This document shows, one piece after another, positions 27,077-35,438 of a DNA stretch of 64,000 nt; position 1 is the first letter of the stretch, and the number at the start of each line of letters is the position of its first letter. The translations under genes were made by a program, and so were the position numbers. The stretch comes from Rhizobium lusitanum (GTDB lineage: Bacteria; Pseudomonadota; Alphaproteobacteria; Rhizobiales; Rhizobiaceae), in the NCBI RefSeq assembly GCF_014189535.1, contig NZ_CP050307.1, positions 868,001 through 932,000 of the forward strand, in the 5' to 3' direction. Under the pieces are notes generated by a model, which worked only from the letters and a program-made list of their open reading frames with translations, made no database searches and was not told the origin of the DNA.

Positions 27077-28249
27077 ATGCCCGCCGCAAAACCCAATTCG
27101 CTCATTGCCCGTCTCTCCCCACCACCGATTCCTTCCGTCGTCGCCTGGAGCCGCGAATATTCCGGCGACAGGGGCCCATTGATCGACCTGTCGCAGGCCG
27201 TGCCCGGATACCCCGCGCATCCCGAAATGCTGAGGCTTCTCGGTGAGGCTGCTTCATCGCAGGCGATGACCGGATATGGGCCGATCGAGGGGGAAGATGT
27301 GCTGCGGGACGCCTATGCGCGGCATGTGAGCGAGGTTTATCGCGCGCCGATCCGGGCGGAAAACATCCACATCACCTCCGGCTGCAATCAGGCATTCATG
27401 TCCACGGCAATTGCGCTTGCCGGGGCTGGCGATACCGTGGCGCTGACCAATCCCTTCTATTTCAATCACGAGACGACCCTGGCGATGCTTGGCATCAAGC
27501 GCGCACTGGTAGAGTGCGACGCGGCGAACGGATTCCTTCCGGATATCGGCTCGGCGGAGCAGGCGCTTGCCGCCGGCGCACGCGTGCTGGCGGTTGTCAC
27601 GCCCAACAATCCGACCGGTGCCGTCTATCCGCCGGCGCTGCTGCGCGAGCTTTTTCTGCTCTGCCGGAAATACGGCGCATGGCTGATCATCGACGAAACC
27701 TATCGCGACTTCCTTGCCGAGGGTTACGGACCGCCGCATGCGCTTCTGTCCGAACCGGGTTGGGAAGACACGCTCGTCCTGCTCTACAGCTTCTCCAAGT
27801 CCTTCTGCATTCCGGGCCACAGGCTCGGCGCGGTCACGGCGGGGCCGAAGCTCCTTGCCGAGATCACCAAGGTCATGGACAATATGCAGATCTGCGCGCC
27901 GCGTTCCGCGCAGCATGCCGTGGCTGCGGCGCTACCCATCCTCGCCGACTGGCGGGCGGGTAACCGGCTGGAGATCGCGCGCCGCGCGGACGCGCTGAAG
28001 AGCACCATGTCGGAATTGCCCGGCTGGGACATCGCGGCGATCGGCGCCTATTTCGCCTTCATCCGCCATCCCTTCGCCGACCAGTCGTCCGCGACGGTCG
28101 CTGAAAGGTTGGCTAAGCAGGCGGGGATTATCTCGATCCCTGGAAGCTATTTCGGCGAGGGGCAGGAGCGCTATCTGCGCCTTGCCTTTGCCAATGCCGA
28201 TGTGGCCTCGATCGGTCTGCTGGCCGAACGCCTGCGGGATGCAGGCTAG
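27077..28249 (+). CDS. PLP-dependent class I/II aminotransferase
   Basis: This 390-residue fold-type I aminotransferase has HITSGCNQAFMS, VVTPNNPTGAVYP, the PLP-contacting Asp in WLIIDETYRDF, and the Schiff-base Lys in LYSFSKSFCIPGHRLG. ATG 27077 is chosen because AAGGA lies eight bases upstream; the frame extends to 26936, but that stretch is low-complexity and non-conserved. Substrate is unknown. The gene downstream of the ureohydrolase could process the amino acid product. Its stop overlaps the stop of the convergent monooxygenase at CTAG 28246-28249. Confidence 0.88.
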   Translation: MPAAKPNSLIARLSPPPIPSVVAWSREYSGDRGPLIDLSQAVPGYPAHPEMLRLLGEAASSQAMTGYGPIEGEDVLRDAYARHVSEVYRAPIRAENIHITSGCNQAFMSTAIALAGAGDTVALTNPFYFNHETTLAMLGIKRALVECDAANGFLPDIGSAEQALAAGARVLAVVTPNNPTGAVYPPALLRELFLLCRKYGAWLIIDETYRDFLAEGYGPPHALLSEPGWEDTLVLLYSFSKSFCIPGHRLGAVTAGPKLLAEITKVMDNMQICAPRSAQHAVAAALPILADWRAGNRLEIARRADALKSTMSELPGWDIAAIGAYFAFIRHPFADQSSATVAERLAKQAGIISIPGSYFGEGQERYLRLAFANADVASIGLLAERLRDAG

Positions 28250-29586
28250 GCTTTCGCAAACCGATTGACAGGCATTGAGAGCCCAAGATTTTCGCGAAGG
28301 GTCGAGCCCTCATATTCCTCGCGGAAGAGCCCGCGCCGGCGCAATTCCGGCAGGACGAGCGTCACGAAGTCGTCAAGGCTCGCCGGCAAGGTCGGGAACA
28401 TCAGGATGAAGCCGTCGGCGGCGCGCGTCTCGAACCATTCCTCCATGAAGTCGGCGATCTGCGTTGGTGTGCCGGTGATGCCGTTGCCGGTGTGCTTTTC
28501 CGCGTAATGGCGAATGAGTTCTCCGACGGTGCGGCCGCTCTTGACGAAGTCGACGAGCTCGTCGAAGAGCGCTCGCGAGCCCTTGGGTGCTGCGGGCAGC
28601 CGGTCCATTGGAAAGGGCTGATCCAGCGGCACGCCGCGTAGATCCGCTTCCAGAAACTCGGACAGCATCAGCCTGCCGACATCCGGGTGCATCTTGTCGA
28701 TCAGATAGTTGACCTTCGCTTGCGCCTCGGCCTCTGTCTCACCGACATTGATGACGACGCCGGGCATGATTTTCAGGTCGTTCGGATCGCGACCATGGGC
28801 CGGCATGCGTTTCTTCACATTGTCGTAGAAAGCCCGATTGCGATCGATGTTGGAGGCGAGGCTGAAGACGATCTCAGCGGTGCGGGCCGCCATGTCCATG
28901 CCGGGCTCCGACCCACCGGCCTGCGCGATGATCGGCCGGCCCTGCGGCGAGCGGGCGATATTGAGCGGGCCGCGCACCTGGAAATGCTTGCCCTTATGGT
29001 TCAGCGTGTGATGCTTCGTCTTGTCGTAATAGATGCCGCTTTCCCGGTCGAGAAGCAGGGCGCCTTCCTCGAAACTATCCCAAAGCCCGAAGACGACATC
29101 GACGAATTCATTGCCGCGTTCATAGCGCAGGACATGCGGGTCCAGCCCCTCGCGGTTGAAGTTGTAGCCGGTCTCGTCATGGTCGGAGGTCACCACGTTC
29201 CAGCAGGCGCGGCCGCCACTTAGATGATCTATCGAGGCGAAGAGGCGGGCGACATTGTAGGGCTCGTAGTAACTCGTCGAAACGGTTGCGACGAGACCGA
29301 GATTCTGGGTGGTGACTGACAGGGCCGAGAGCAGCGAAAGAGGCTCGAAGCGGTTCATCTTCGTCGGAATGCGCGCAAGCGCATCGGGATCACCGACGGC
29401 TGCGGCCGGCGAATCCGCCATGAACATGAAGTCGAATTTCGCCGCTTCCGAGCGTTCCGCAACATCAAGAAGATGGCGGAAGTCATTGGCGCCATTGACA
29501 TCGCTCTCGGGATGGAGCCAGGACGCCGGGTGGAAACCGAACGTATAGACAAAAGTGCCCAGCTTCATCTTGTCGGTGCGCGCCAT
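28246..29586 (-). CDS. NtaA/SnaA/DszA-family flavin-dependent monooxygenase
   Basis: This 446-residue member of the bacterial luciferase superfamily, NtaA branch, has the N-terminus LGTFVYTFGFHPASWLHPES and then FDFMFMADSPAAA, LVATVSTSYYEPYNVARLFA, GGRACWNVVTSDHDETGYNF and IIAQAGGSEPGMDMAA. These enzymes use reduced FMN from a separate reductase to oxidise organosulfur, aminopolycarboxylate or similar substrates. No reductase is present here. It is related to the gene at 60498. It may be co-transcribed with the regulators upstream (gap about 105 bp). Confidence 0.88.
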   Translation of the reverse strand: MARTDKMKLGTFVYTFGFHPASWLHPESDVNGANDFRHLLDVAERSEAAKFDFMFMADSPAAAVGDPDALARIPTKMNRFEPLSLLSALSVTTQNLGLVATVSTSYYEPYNVARLFASIDHLSGGRACWNVVTSDHDETGYNFNREGLDPHVLRYERGNEFVDVVFGLWDSFEEGALLLDRESGIYYDKTKHHTLNHKGKHFQVRGPLNIARSPQGRPIIAQAGGSEPGMDMAARTAEIVFSLASNIDRNRAFYDNVKKRMPAHGRDPNDLKIMPGVVINVGETEAEAQAKVNYLIDKMHPDVGRLMLSEFLEADLRGVPLDQPFPMDRLPAAPKGSRALFDELVDFVKSGRTVGELIRHYAEKHTGNGITGTPTQIADFMEEWFETRAADGFILMFPTLPASLDDFVTLVLPELRRRGLFREEYEGSTLRENLGLSMPVNRFAKA

Positions 29587-29691
29587 GAAATGCTTCCAAT
29601 CTCAATCGTTGATGTCTGCGTAAAATATCGCCACGCAAGTTTTTTCATCAATATCGCTGGAGCTGTCTTCCGTTTTAGTTTTTCTAAAATG

Positions 29692-30624
29692 TCACGATGG
29701 TGCGGAGATCCGCGCCTGATGACGGGAAATGGCAACGACCCAATCGCGAAACGCGCCGCCATAAGGCTTCTGAAGAGCGGATCGATCCCAGGCGAGGAAA
29801 TAGCTCTCGCGAAGCGGGATCCTGATATCGACGGGGATGACGAGGGTCTGGGCCTGCAGTTCATCGGCTATCATCGACATCTGCGCGAGAACGACACCGC
29901 GCTTGTTGACGGCTGCGTCGATTGCGCTGCTCGATAGGGTGAAGGACAATCCCGGTGCCGTTTCCTTGAGCGATACGCCTACTTTCGCGGCGAATTCCGT
30001 CCAGCTGGGGTAGGGCGTAAAATGCCGTTCCCATTCGACGTGTAGCAACGGATGACCGAGAAGCTCCCAGATCGAAGGAGCATGGCCCTGTATCAGTGCC
30101 GGCGAGCAGGCAGGGACGACCCAGTCGCGGAACAGTTCGGTATAATGTTCGTGCTGCAGCACGTCCGATCCGTAGCTGATGCGAAAATCGATCTCGTCGA
30201 AGCCCATGCGCGGCTCCTTGTCGCGACCGACAATCCTCACCTTCGCGTCAGGATGAAGGGTCTGCCAATCGAAAATCCGCCGGCCGATCCATTTGTTGAC
30301 GACGGAAGACAGCGCGCTGAGCACCAGCGCATTCTCGTTGCGCGCCCGTTCCAGCTTCTGTTCGGCGATAGCGAACTGTTCGAAACCCCTAGATATCTCC
30401 TGGTGGTAGAGCCTGCCCCATAAGGTCAGTTCGGCAGTGCGGCCGTTGCGCTCCAAAAGCGTAACGCCGAGGAAGCTTTCGATCTTGCGGACCTGCTGGC
30501 TGATTGCCCCGGGGGAGACCTTCAGTTCCAGGGCAGCGGCAGTGACGCTGCCACAGCGCCCCACGGCCTCGAAGGCCTGAAGTCCCTTGAGCGGAATGGT
30601 TTTGAAGGGGCGTTTTTCGGTCAC
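29692..30624 (-). CDS. LysR-family transcriptional regulator
   Basis: This 310-residue regulator has a GcvA-like N-terminal winged helix (LKGLQAFEAVGRCGSVTAAA, then LKVSPGAISQQVRKIE). The effector domain continues with FRISYGSDVLQHEHYTELF and MDERs-type contact residues typical of the family. Translation should start at GTG 30624, whose GTGA overlaps the stop of the GntR gene, so the two regulators are translationally coupled. The monooxygenase lies downstream. Such LysR proteins often control amino acid or sulfur-compound catabolism, but the ligand is unknown. Confidence 0.88.
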   Translation of the reverse strand: MTEKRPFKTIPLKGLQAFEAVGRCGSVTAAALELKVSPGAISQQVRKIESFLGVTLLERNGRTAELTLWGRLYHQEISRGFEQFAIAEQKLERARNENALVLSALSSVVNKWIGRRIFDWQTLHPDAKVRIVGRDKEPRMGFDEIDFRISYGSDVLQHEHYTELFRDWVVPACSPALIQGHAPSIWELLGHPLLHVEWERHFTPYPSWTEFAAKVGVSLKETAPGLSFTLSSSAIDAAVNKRGVVLAQMSMIADELQAQTLVIPVDIRIPLRESYFLAWDRSALQKPYGGAFRDWVVAISRHQARISAPS

Positions 30625-31364
30625 GTCGCGCTTCTCCGGGCGAGGTGGTCAGGCACTTCTTTCTCCGCCGGCTGAAAGTCGCCGGCGAATTGAAAGCGAT
30701 CGCCGGGATGCGTGATCTCGACATAGGTGACTGTATGGCCATTCTGCCATGTCTGACGGATGAGTGTCAGGCAGGCCTCACCGCGTTCGGTCTCAAGCAG
30801 GCGTGCCGTCGCAGCATCGGCCGAAACCGCGCGAATGACATGCCTGGCTTTCGACCACGGAACCTGCTCCAGCAGCCACTTGGCTGGCGGCACGGAGGCA
30901 AAGGTCTCGTCTCTGGCGAGCGGCACCGCGTCGAGCATGATGATCCGCCGCTCGATGGCGTTCGGCTTGCCGTCGACCAAATGCAGGCATTGGAGCCGCA
31001 GGATCTCTGCGCCTACCGGCTCGCGCAACAGCGCGGCGTCGGATGCATCGAGCCTTTCGATCCTGCGCATCAGCATCCGATAGTCGTGTTCATACCCGGC
31101 AAGCTCCGCTTCTGTGCTGATATCCTGGATATCCATCACCGTGCGGTCGATCTGTTGCGTGGCGACGAAGGAGCCGGCCTTGCGCCGGCGCACGATCATG
31201 CCGCGCTCCGCCAGCGCCGACAGCGCCTTATTGACCGTCATCCGCGAGCATCGATATTCCGCAGCCAGTTCGTGCTCGATCGGGATTCGCTGGCCGGGCT
31301 GCCAGTCGCCGCTCATGATCTTCGTCTCGATATCCCGAAAGATTTTCTGATGAATTGAGACCAA
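30621..31364 (-). CDS. GntR-family regulator, HutC subfamily
   Basis: The protein has about 247 residues. The GntR winged helix is at the N-terminus (IPIEHELAAEYRCSRMTVNK, ALAERGMIVRRRKAGSFVA). The UTRA effector domain ends with TVTYVEITHPGDRFQFAGDF, typical of HutC. The start is probably TTG 31364, with GAGGTGG just upstream; this gives the usual family length. GTG 31439 would add 25 residues and has no ribosome binding site. It is transcribed away from the amino acid ABC transporter. A site with the HutC-subfamily consensus lies in the shared promoter, so it probably represses that transporter. Confidence 0.85.
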   Translation of the reverse strand: MVSIHQKIFRDIETKIMSGDWQPGQRIPIEHELAAEYRCSRMTVNKALSALAERGMIVRRRKAGSFVATQQIDRTVMDIQDISTEAELAGYEHDYRMLMRRIERLDASDAALLREPVGAEILRLQCLHLVDGKPNAIERRIIMLDAVPLARDETFASVPPAKWLLEQVPWSKARHVIRAVSADAATARLLETERGEACLTLIRQTWQNGHTVTYVEITHPGDRFQFAGDFQPAEKEVPDHLARRSAT

Positions 31365-31465
31365 TACCCACCTCGATCCAGTGACGGCGCTCAAATCCGA
31401 AAGCCTGCATCCGCCGCTTCCAATTTGGCCGTCCGGCACAATTTTTGCGTTCCTAGAGTTTTACA

Positions 31466-31505
31466 TTGACAGTGTAGGCCTGCCTATATCTATTTGTATA
31501 GACAA
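31466..31505 (+). promoter_or_regulatory. Promoter of the amino acid ABC transporter with overlapping HutC-type operator
   Basis: TTGACA (31466-31471) and TCTATT (31489-31494), spaced 17 bases apart, form a plausible sigma-70 promoter. TTGTATAGACAA (31494-31505) overlaps the downstream end and contains GTATAGAC, an exact match to the published HutC-subfamily pattern GT-N-TA-N-AC. Binding there would block transcription. The regulator gene is divergent and next door. Confidence 0.6.
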
Positions 31506-31593
31506 AAGCGGGTCATAGAAGCCCGTTCAGTGGGAATACGCTGGGGAACTTGGACTCTTCCGTTGGAAGAGCAAAAAAACTGGAGAGAAGACC

Positions 31594-32421
31594 ATGAAGA
31601 AAAATTCATTGCTCAAGGGGCTGGTCGGCGCCGCATTCCTGTTCGGGGCGACGCTTTCCGCGCATGCGGCCGACACGCTTGCAGCCGTCAAGGCGGCCGG
31701 CACCCTGAAGGTGGGGACCGAGACGGCTTTCGCGCCATTCGACTTTATCGATGCTGGCGAACATGCCGGTTTGAACGTCGACCTCTTCGCCGAGATCGGC
31801 AAGGAACTCGGCGTGAAGATCGAGTGGGTGGCGCTCCCCTGGGACGGCGTTTTCCCCGCACTCGAGGCCGGCAAGTTTGACATCGTCGCGGGCCCGGCGA
31901 CGATCACCAAGAAGCGCATGGAGCGTTATCGCTTTACGCCGCCGATCGCCGAAGCCACCATCGCCATCCTGAAGAAGGCGGGCGACAAGACGATCACCAA
32001 GCCTGAAGATATTGCCGGCAAGAAGATCGGGGTCGGCAAGGCGACTTCGCAGCTCGACCAGCTCAAGGAATTCTCCGATACGCTGCCGACCAAGGCCGAG
32101 ATCCGCGAATATCCGGCCTTCACGGAATCCTACGCCGATCTGGCGGCCGGCCGTATCGCCGGCGTTGCCAACTCGTTGCCGAACATCGCTTTCGTCGCCA
32201 AGCAGCGCGAAGGCACGTTCGAAGTCGTGCTGCCGCCCTTTGGCAAGAAGTCCTATTTCGGCTTCATCGGCCTGAAGGATGCCGACCATGCGCCGCTGAT
32301 GGACGCAGTCGACGCTGCTCTCCTGAAGATCAAGGCAGATGGACGCATGGCCGCGCTCCAGAAGAAGTGGTTCGGCGCAAGCTTCGATACGCCGGATTCG
32401 ATCAAGGACCCGGCATTCTGA
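31594..32421 (+). CDS. Polar amino acid ABC transporter substrate-binding protein
   Basis: This 275-residue SBP_bac_3 family protein has a signal peptide (cleavage near SAHAADT, about residue 26). Family phrases follow: AAGTLKVGTETAFAPFDFID, LNVDLFAEIGKELGVKIEWV, GVFPALEAGKFDIVAGPATI, ADLAAGRIAGVANSLPNIAF and a typical C-terminus. It should bind an amino acid or derivative in the periplasm and deliver it to the two permeases encoded next. A strong stem-loop after its stop may stabilise its message relative to the rest of the operon. Confidence 0.9.
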   Translation: MKKNSLLKGLVGAAFLFGATLSAHAADTLAAVKAAGTLKVGTETAFAPFDFIDAGEHAGLNVDLFAEIGKELGVKIEWVALPWDGVFPALEAGKFDIVAGPATITKKRMERYRFTPPIAEATIAILKKAGDKTITKPEDIAGKKIGVGKATSQLDQLKEFSDTLPTKAEIREYPAFTESYADLAAGRIAGVANSLPNIAFVAKQREGTFEVVLPPFGKKSYFGFIGLKDADHAPLMDAVDAALLKIKADGRMAALQKKWFGASFDTPDSIKDPAF

Positions 32422-32438
32422 TAGGCCTGTCAGCAATC

Positions 32439-32470
32439 GATCATGCCTCGGGTTTTGCCGAGGCATGATC
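32439..32470 (+). other. Intercistronic stem-loop after the substrate-binding protein gene
   Basis: GATCATGCCTCGG (32439-32451) and CCGAGGCATGATC (32458-32470) pair perfectly over 13 bp around a six-base loop, between the substrate-binding gene and the first permease. Such hairpins commonly protect the message of the abundant binding protein or partly terminate transcription. Confidence 0.65.
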
Positions 32471-32501
32471 CACGACTGTCAAGTGGACGACATCCGAACA
32501 T

Positions 32502-33143
32502 ATGTCCTTCAAACTCTTTGAACTATTGCTCCAGGCGTCGATCTACACGGTGACGATCAGCGTCGTGTCGATACTGATCGGCTTTGCGATCGCGATCCTC
32601 CTGTCGGGAATGCTGCTGTCGCAGCGCAGCCACCTTATGCTGCCTGCACGGATTTTCATCAGCTTTTTCCGTGGCGTACCGCTGCTCGTGCAACTGCTGC
32701 TGATCTACAATCTGCTGCCGGTCATCGGGATCAATGTACCGAGTATCGTGGCGGCCATTATTGGCCTGTCGCTGTGCACCGCCGCCTATCAGGCGGAGAA
32801 CCTGCGCGGCGGTTTCGCCAGCGTTCCCACGGGCCTGGTCGAATCCGCCGAAATGGTAGGCCTCTCGCCCAGCCAGATCTTCCGGCGCATCAAGGTTCCG
32901 ATCGCCCTGCGACTTACCTTTCCAGCTCTCGTCAACGAGGCAATCCTCATTCTCAAGGCGTCTTCTCTGGTTTCCGTCGTCGGCATCGTCGAATTGACGC
33001 GCATGGCGCAGGACCTTGCCGGCAGCACTTTCCTGCCTCTGCAGCTCTTTGCGTCCGCCGGGCTCATCTATCTGGTGATCAACTGGATCGTAGCTCTTGC
33101 CGGTGGTCTGATCGAGCGCCGCCTTCCGGGAGTGCCGCGATGA
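32502..33143 (+). CDS. Polar amino acid ABC transporter permease (first)
   Basis: This 213-residue HisM/GlnP-type permease has about five spans. It opens with FELLLQASIYTVTISVVSIL, has the FFRGVPLLVQLLLIYNLLP segment, and carries the ATPase-coupling loop ENLRGGFASVPTGLVESAEM-VGLSPSQIFRRIKVP. It forms a heterodimeric channel with the product of the next gene. Its stop overlaps that gene's start in ATGA (33140-33143). Confidence 0.9.
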   Translation: MSFKLFELLLQASIYTVTISVVSILIGFAIAILLSGMLLSQRSHLMLPARIFISFFRGVPLLVQLLLIYNLLPVIGINVPSIVAAIIGLSLCTAAYQAENLRGGFASVPTGLVESAEMVGLSPSQIFRRIKVPIALRLTFPALVNEAILILKASSLVSVVGIVELTRMAQDLAGSTFLPLQLFASAGLIYLVINWIVALAGGLIERRLPGVPR

Positions 33144-33808
33144 GCTTCGACATCAATGCCATCCTCGACCAATGGCCGGCGATCGTCAGTGGCGCCGGCG
33201 TCACGATCATGATCTGGATCCTCGGAACGATTGCCGCCGCCATCATCGGCTTCCTGGTGGCTGTCGGCCGGCAATATGGCGGACTGCTGCTCGACAAGGT
33301 GCTGGGTTTCGCCGTCGCGATCCTGCGCGGCACGCCCTTCCTGATCCAGATCTTCTTGGTTTACTACGGCGGTCCCTTCGTCGGTCTGTCGCTCGATCCG
33401 CTGCCGGCCGGGTTGCTCGGTATCTCTATCTATGGTGCCGCCTATTTCAGCGAAATTTTTCGCTCGGGTTTTCAGGCGGTGCCAAGGGGCCATATCGAGG
33501 CCGGTGAATGCGTCGGCCTGACGCAGGGCCAGATTGTCAGGCGTATTCTGCTGCCCGAAATGACCATGCTGGTGCTGCCGCCGTCGCTGAACATGACGAT
33601 CGTCCTGATGAAGGAAACGGCGGTACTGTCGATCATCACCGTTCCAGAATTGACGGCGACGCTGAGTGCTATCGGATCGCAGCAATATGCCTTCGTCGAA
33701 GCGCTATCCGTACTCGCGCTCTTCTACTGGGTGCTTGTCGAACTCACCGGTTGGCTTGGCAATCTCGCCGAAACGAAACTCTCCAGATTCAGGTTTTTCA
33801 ACGCATGA
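33140..33808 (+). CDS. Polar amino acid ABC transporter permease (second)
   Basis: This 222-residue permease of the same family begins MSFDINAILDQWPAIVSGAG. It has RGTPFLIQIFLVYYGGPFVG and the coupling loop SGFQAVPRGHIEAGECVGLT. ATG 33140 overlaps the preceding stop; the frame is open further upstream, but that part lies inside the first permease and is not protein-like. Its own stop overlaps the ATPase start (ATGA at 33805), so all four transporter genes form one tightly coupled operon. Confidence 0.9.
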   Translation: MSFDINAILDQWPAIVSGAGVTIMIWILGTIAAAIIGFLVAVGRQYGGLLLDKVLGFAVAILRGTPFLIQIFLVYYGGPFVGLSLDPLPAGLLGISIYGAAYFSEIFRSGFQAVPRGHIEAGECVGLTQGQIVRRILLPEMTMLVLPPSLNMTIVLMKETAVLSIITVPELTATLSAIGSQQYAFVEALSVLALFYWVLVELTGWLGNLAETKLSRFRFFNA

Positions 33809-34596
33809 GCGTCCCCGCAATCGCAGTCAGGAATCTCGTCAAGAAGTTCGGGGACTCTACCGTCCTGCACGGCATCGATGTCGAGATTGCGCAAGGTCAG
33901 GTCTCGTGCCTGATCGGCCCGTCCGGCTCCGGCAAGAGTACTCTTCTGCGCTGCATGGCCTTTCTGGAGGAGGCGACGCTAGGCACGATCGCGATCAATG
34001 GCGAGGTGCTCGGCTTCACCGAAAACGCTCAAGGCGTGCGAGAGCGCATTTCGGCCGCCACCAACCGGTCGATCCGCGGGCAGATCGGCATGGTTTTCCA
34101 GCAGTTCAATCTCTGGCCGCATATGACGGCGCTTGGCAATGTCAGCGAGGCGCTGAAGACGGTGCACAAGATGAGCCGCAAGGCCGCCGAGGACGTGGCG
34201 ATGGCGCAGCTCGTCAAAGTTGGGCTGGAAGCGCGGGCGGGGCACTATCCGTCGCAGCTCTCCGGCGGACAGCAGCAGCGCGTTGCGATTGCTCGCGCGC
34301 TGGCGCTGAAACCGAAGATCATGCTGTTTGACGAGCCGACCTCGTCGCTCGATCCGGAACTGACGGGTGAAGTGCTGAATGTCATGCGTGATCTGGCCGC
34401 CGAGGGCATGACGATGGTGGTCGTCTCCCATGAAATCGGCTTTGCCGCGACCGTGGGCCAGCAGATCATCTTTCTCGATCACGGCAAGGTGCTGTTTACC
34501 GGTGAGCCGAAAGAGGTTTTCAAGAAGCCGAGAAATCCGCGTCTCGAACAGTTTCTCGACACCTACCTCGACCGCGGCGCGTCGATGCTTCTTTAG
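33805..34596 (+). CDS. Polar amino acid ABC transporter ATP-binding protein
   Basis: This 263-residue GlnQ/HisP-type ATPase has Walker [10 protein letters not shown], the Q-loop in MVFQQFNLWPHMTAL, signature [15 protein letters not shown], Walker B IMLFDEPTSSLDPEL and switch VVSHEIGFA. A 16-residue insertion around ENAQGVRERISAATNRSIRG is common in this subfamily. It powers uptake through the two permeases. ATG 33805 overlaps the upstream stop. It is the last gene of the operon; no clear terminator follows. Confidence 0.92.
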   Translation: MSVPAIAVRNLVKKFGDSTVLHGIDVEIAQGQVSCLIGPSGSGKSTLLRCMAFLEEATLGTIAINGEVLGFTENAQGVRERISAATNRSIRGQIGMVFQQFNLWPHMTALGNVSEALKTVHKMSRKAAEDVAMAQLVKVGLEARAGHYPSQLSGGQQQRVAIARALALKPKIMLFDEPTSSLDPELTGEVLNVMRDLAAEGMTMVVVSHEIGFAATVGQQIIFLDHGKVLFTGEPKEVFKKPRNPRLEQFLDTYLDRGASMLL

Positions 34597-34629
34597 GCAC
34601 GCCACTCGCCGCGCATAGCGGTTGTCCAG

Positions 34630-35016
34630 CTATGATGTCACGCCTCTATAGCGGCCTTCTTCAGCCGACGCTGGCTGGGGCCGTTGCGGATGTTTCCTGT
34701 GCAAGGATGCGCTGCTGCTGCGCGCCGCCGAGAGACATTGCTCCAATTCGATGGCAAGAAGCGTCACCGCCTCTGCCAGCGCTTTCTCCGCATCGGTAAA
34801 TGGCAGCGCCAAGCCTTCCTCCCTTGCCTGACTGTATATTTCCGCCGCCGCGAGGACACGCTCGGCATGATAGAGGCATTCGGGTGTCGGTTCGACAAGC
34901 GTCAAGGCGAGCCGGAGATTGAAGGCAACCTGAAGGGCGAAAGCCGAGGCTGAGAAATCCACGACGGCGCCGGGCGGTTTCGCGTGATCGAGATATGTCT
35001 TCCAATGTCTGTTCAT
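34630..35016 (-). CDS. Small hypothetical protein
   Basis: I do not recognise this protein of about 128 residues. Starting from ATG 35016 it reads MNRHWKTYLDH, then an amphipathic, mostly helical centre (FALQVAFNLRLALTLVEP, ALAEAVTLLAIELEQCL) and a low-complexity Ser/Pro/Arg-rich tail. A longer frame reaches 35145 but begins with unconvincing sequence. The frame shows codon use like nearby genes. It converges with the amino acid transporter operon. No signal peptide or known motif is visible. Confidence 0.4.
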   Translation of the reverse strand: MNRHWKTYLDHAKPPGAVVDFSASAFALQVAFNLRLALTLVEPTPECLYHAERVLAAAEIYSQAREEGLALPFTDAEKALAEAVTLLAIELEQCLSAARSSSASLHRKHPQRPQPASAEEGRYRGVTS

Positions 35017-35438
35017 CGCGACGTTATCCGAGCTGCGCCAAAAGCTGATAGATGACCCACTGCATCCATGACAAATTGCCCCGTTTCCGCCAGCGACGGA
35101 GCGTGATGAAGGACGTTCATCTGTATTTCCCCATATTTGATGCATCCACTACCCTGTAGGCAGTAGTAACCGAGCGGCAGACGCTCTTTCAATCTTGGTC
35201 TTCGCCATCGGGGCTTCAGTCGAGTTGACCTTAGGACCTTAGTCTGATGGCGGACGGGGCGAAGGTCCCGAAGGGGGTTGCAAAAGGCCTGATATTAGCG
35301 TTTTAGCGCAGACAAGTGTTGACGACTTGCGTCGCGAAGACGATCTGATGTCGTAGCGGAGGCACTGTCTCCAGCACAATGGCTGGCGAATCTCTCCTGG
35401 CCCTTTAGTCCATGCATCCGAGAGCGTGTGAAAAGCCT
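35017..35438. promoter_or_regulatory. Intergenic region upstream of the first Gly/Asn-rich gene, with tandem GACCTTAG boxes
   Basis: This 422-bp non-coding stretch contains two immediately adjacent copies of the octamer GACCTTAG (35227-35234 and 35235-35242). One inverted copy (CTAAGGTC, 38134-38141) lies in the other promoter region of the same cluster. Repeated boxes of this kind could bind the NarL-type response regulator encoded between them. No clear -10 element was identified. Confidence 0.45.

Noticed and set aside
30645..31358. Plus-strand open frame of 237 codons opposite the HutC-type regulator
   Set aside because: Antisense of a gene with intact GntR and UTRA domains; no domain of its own.
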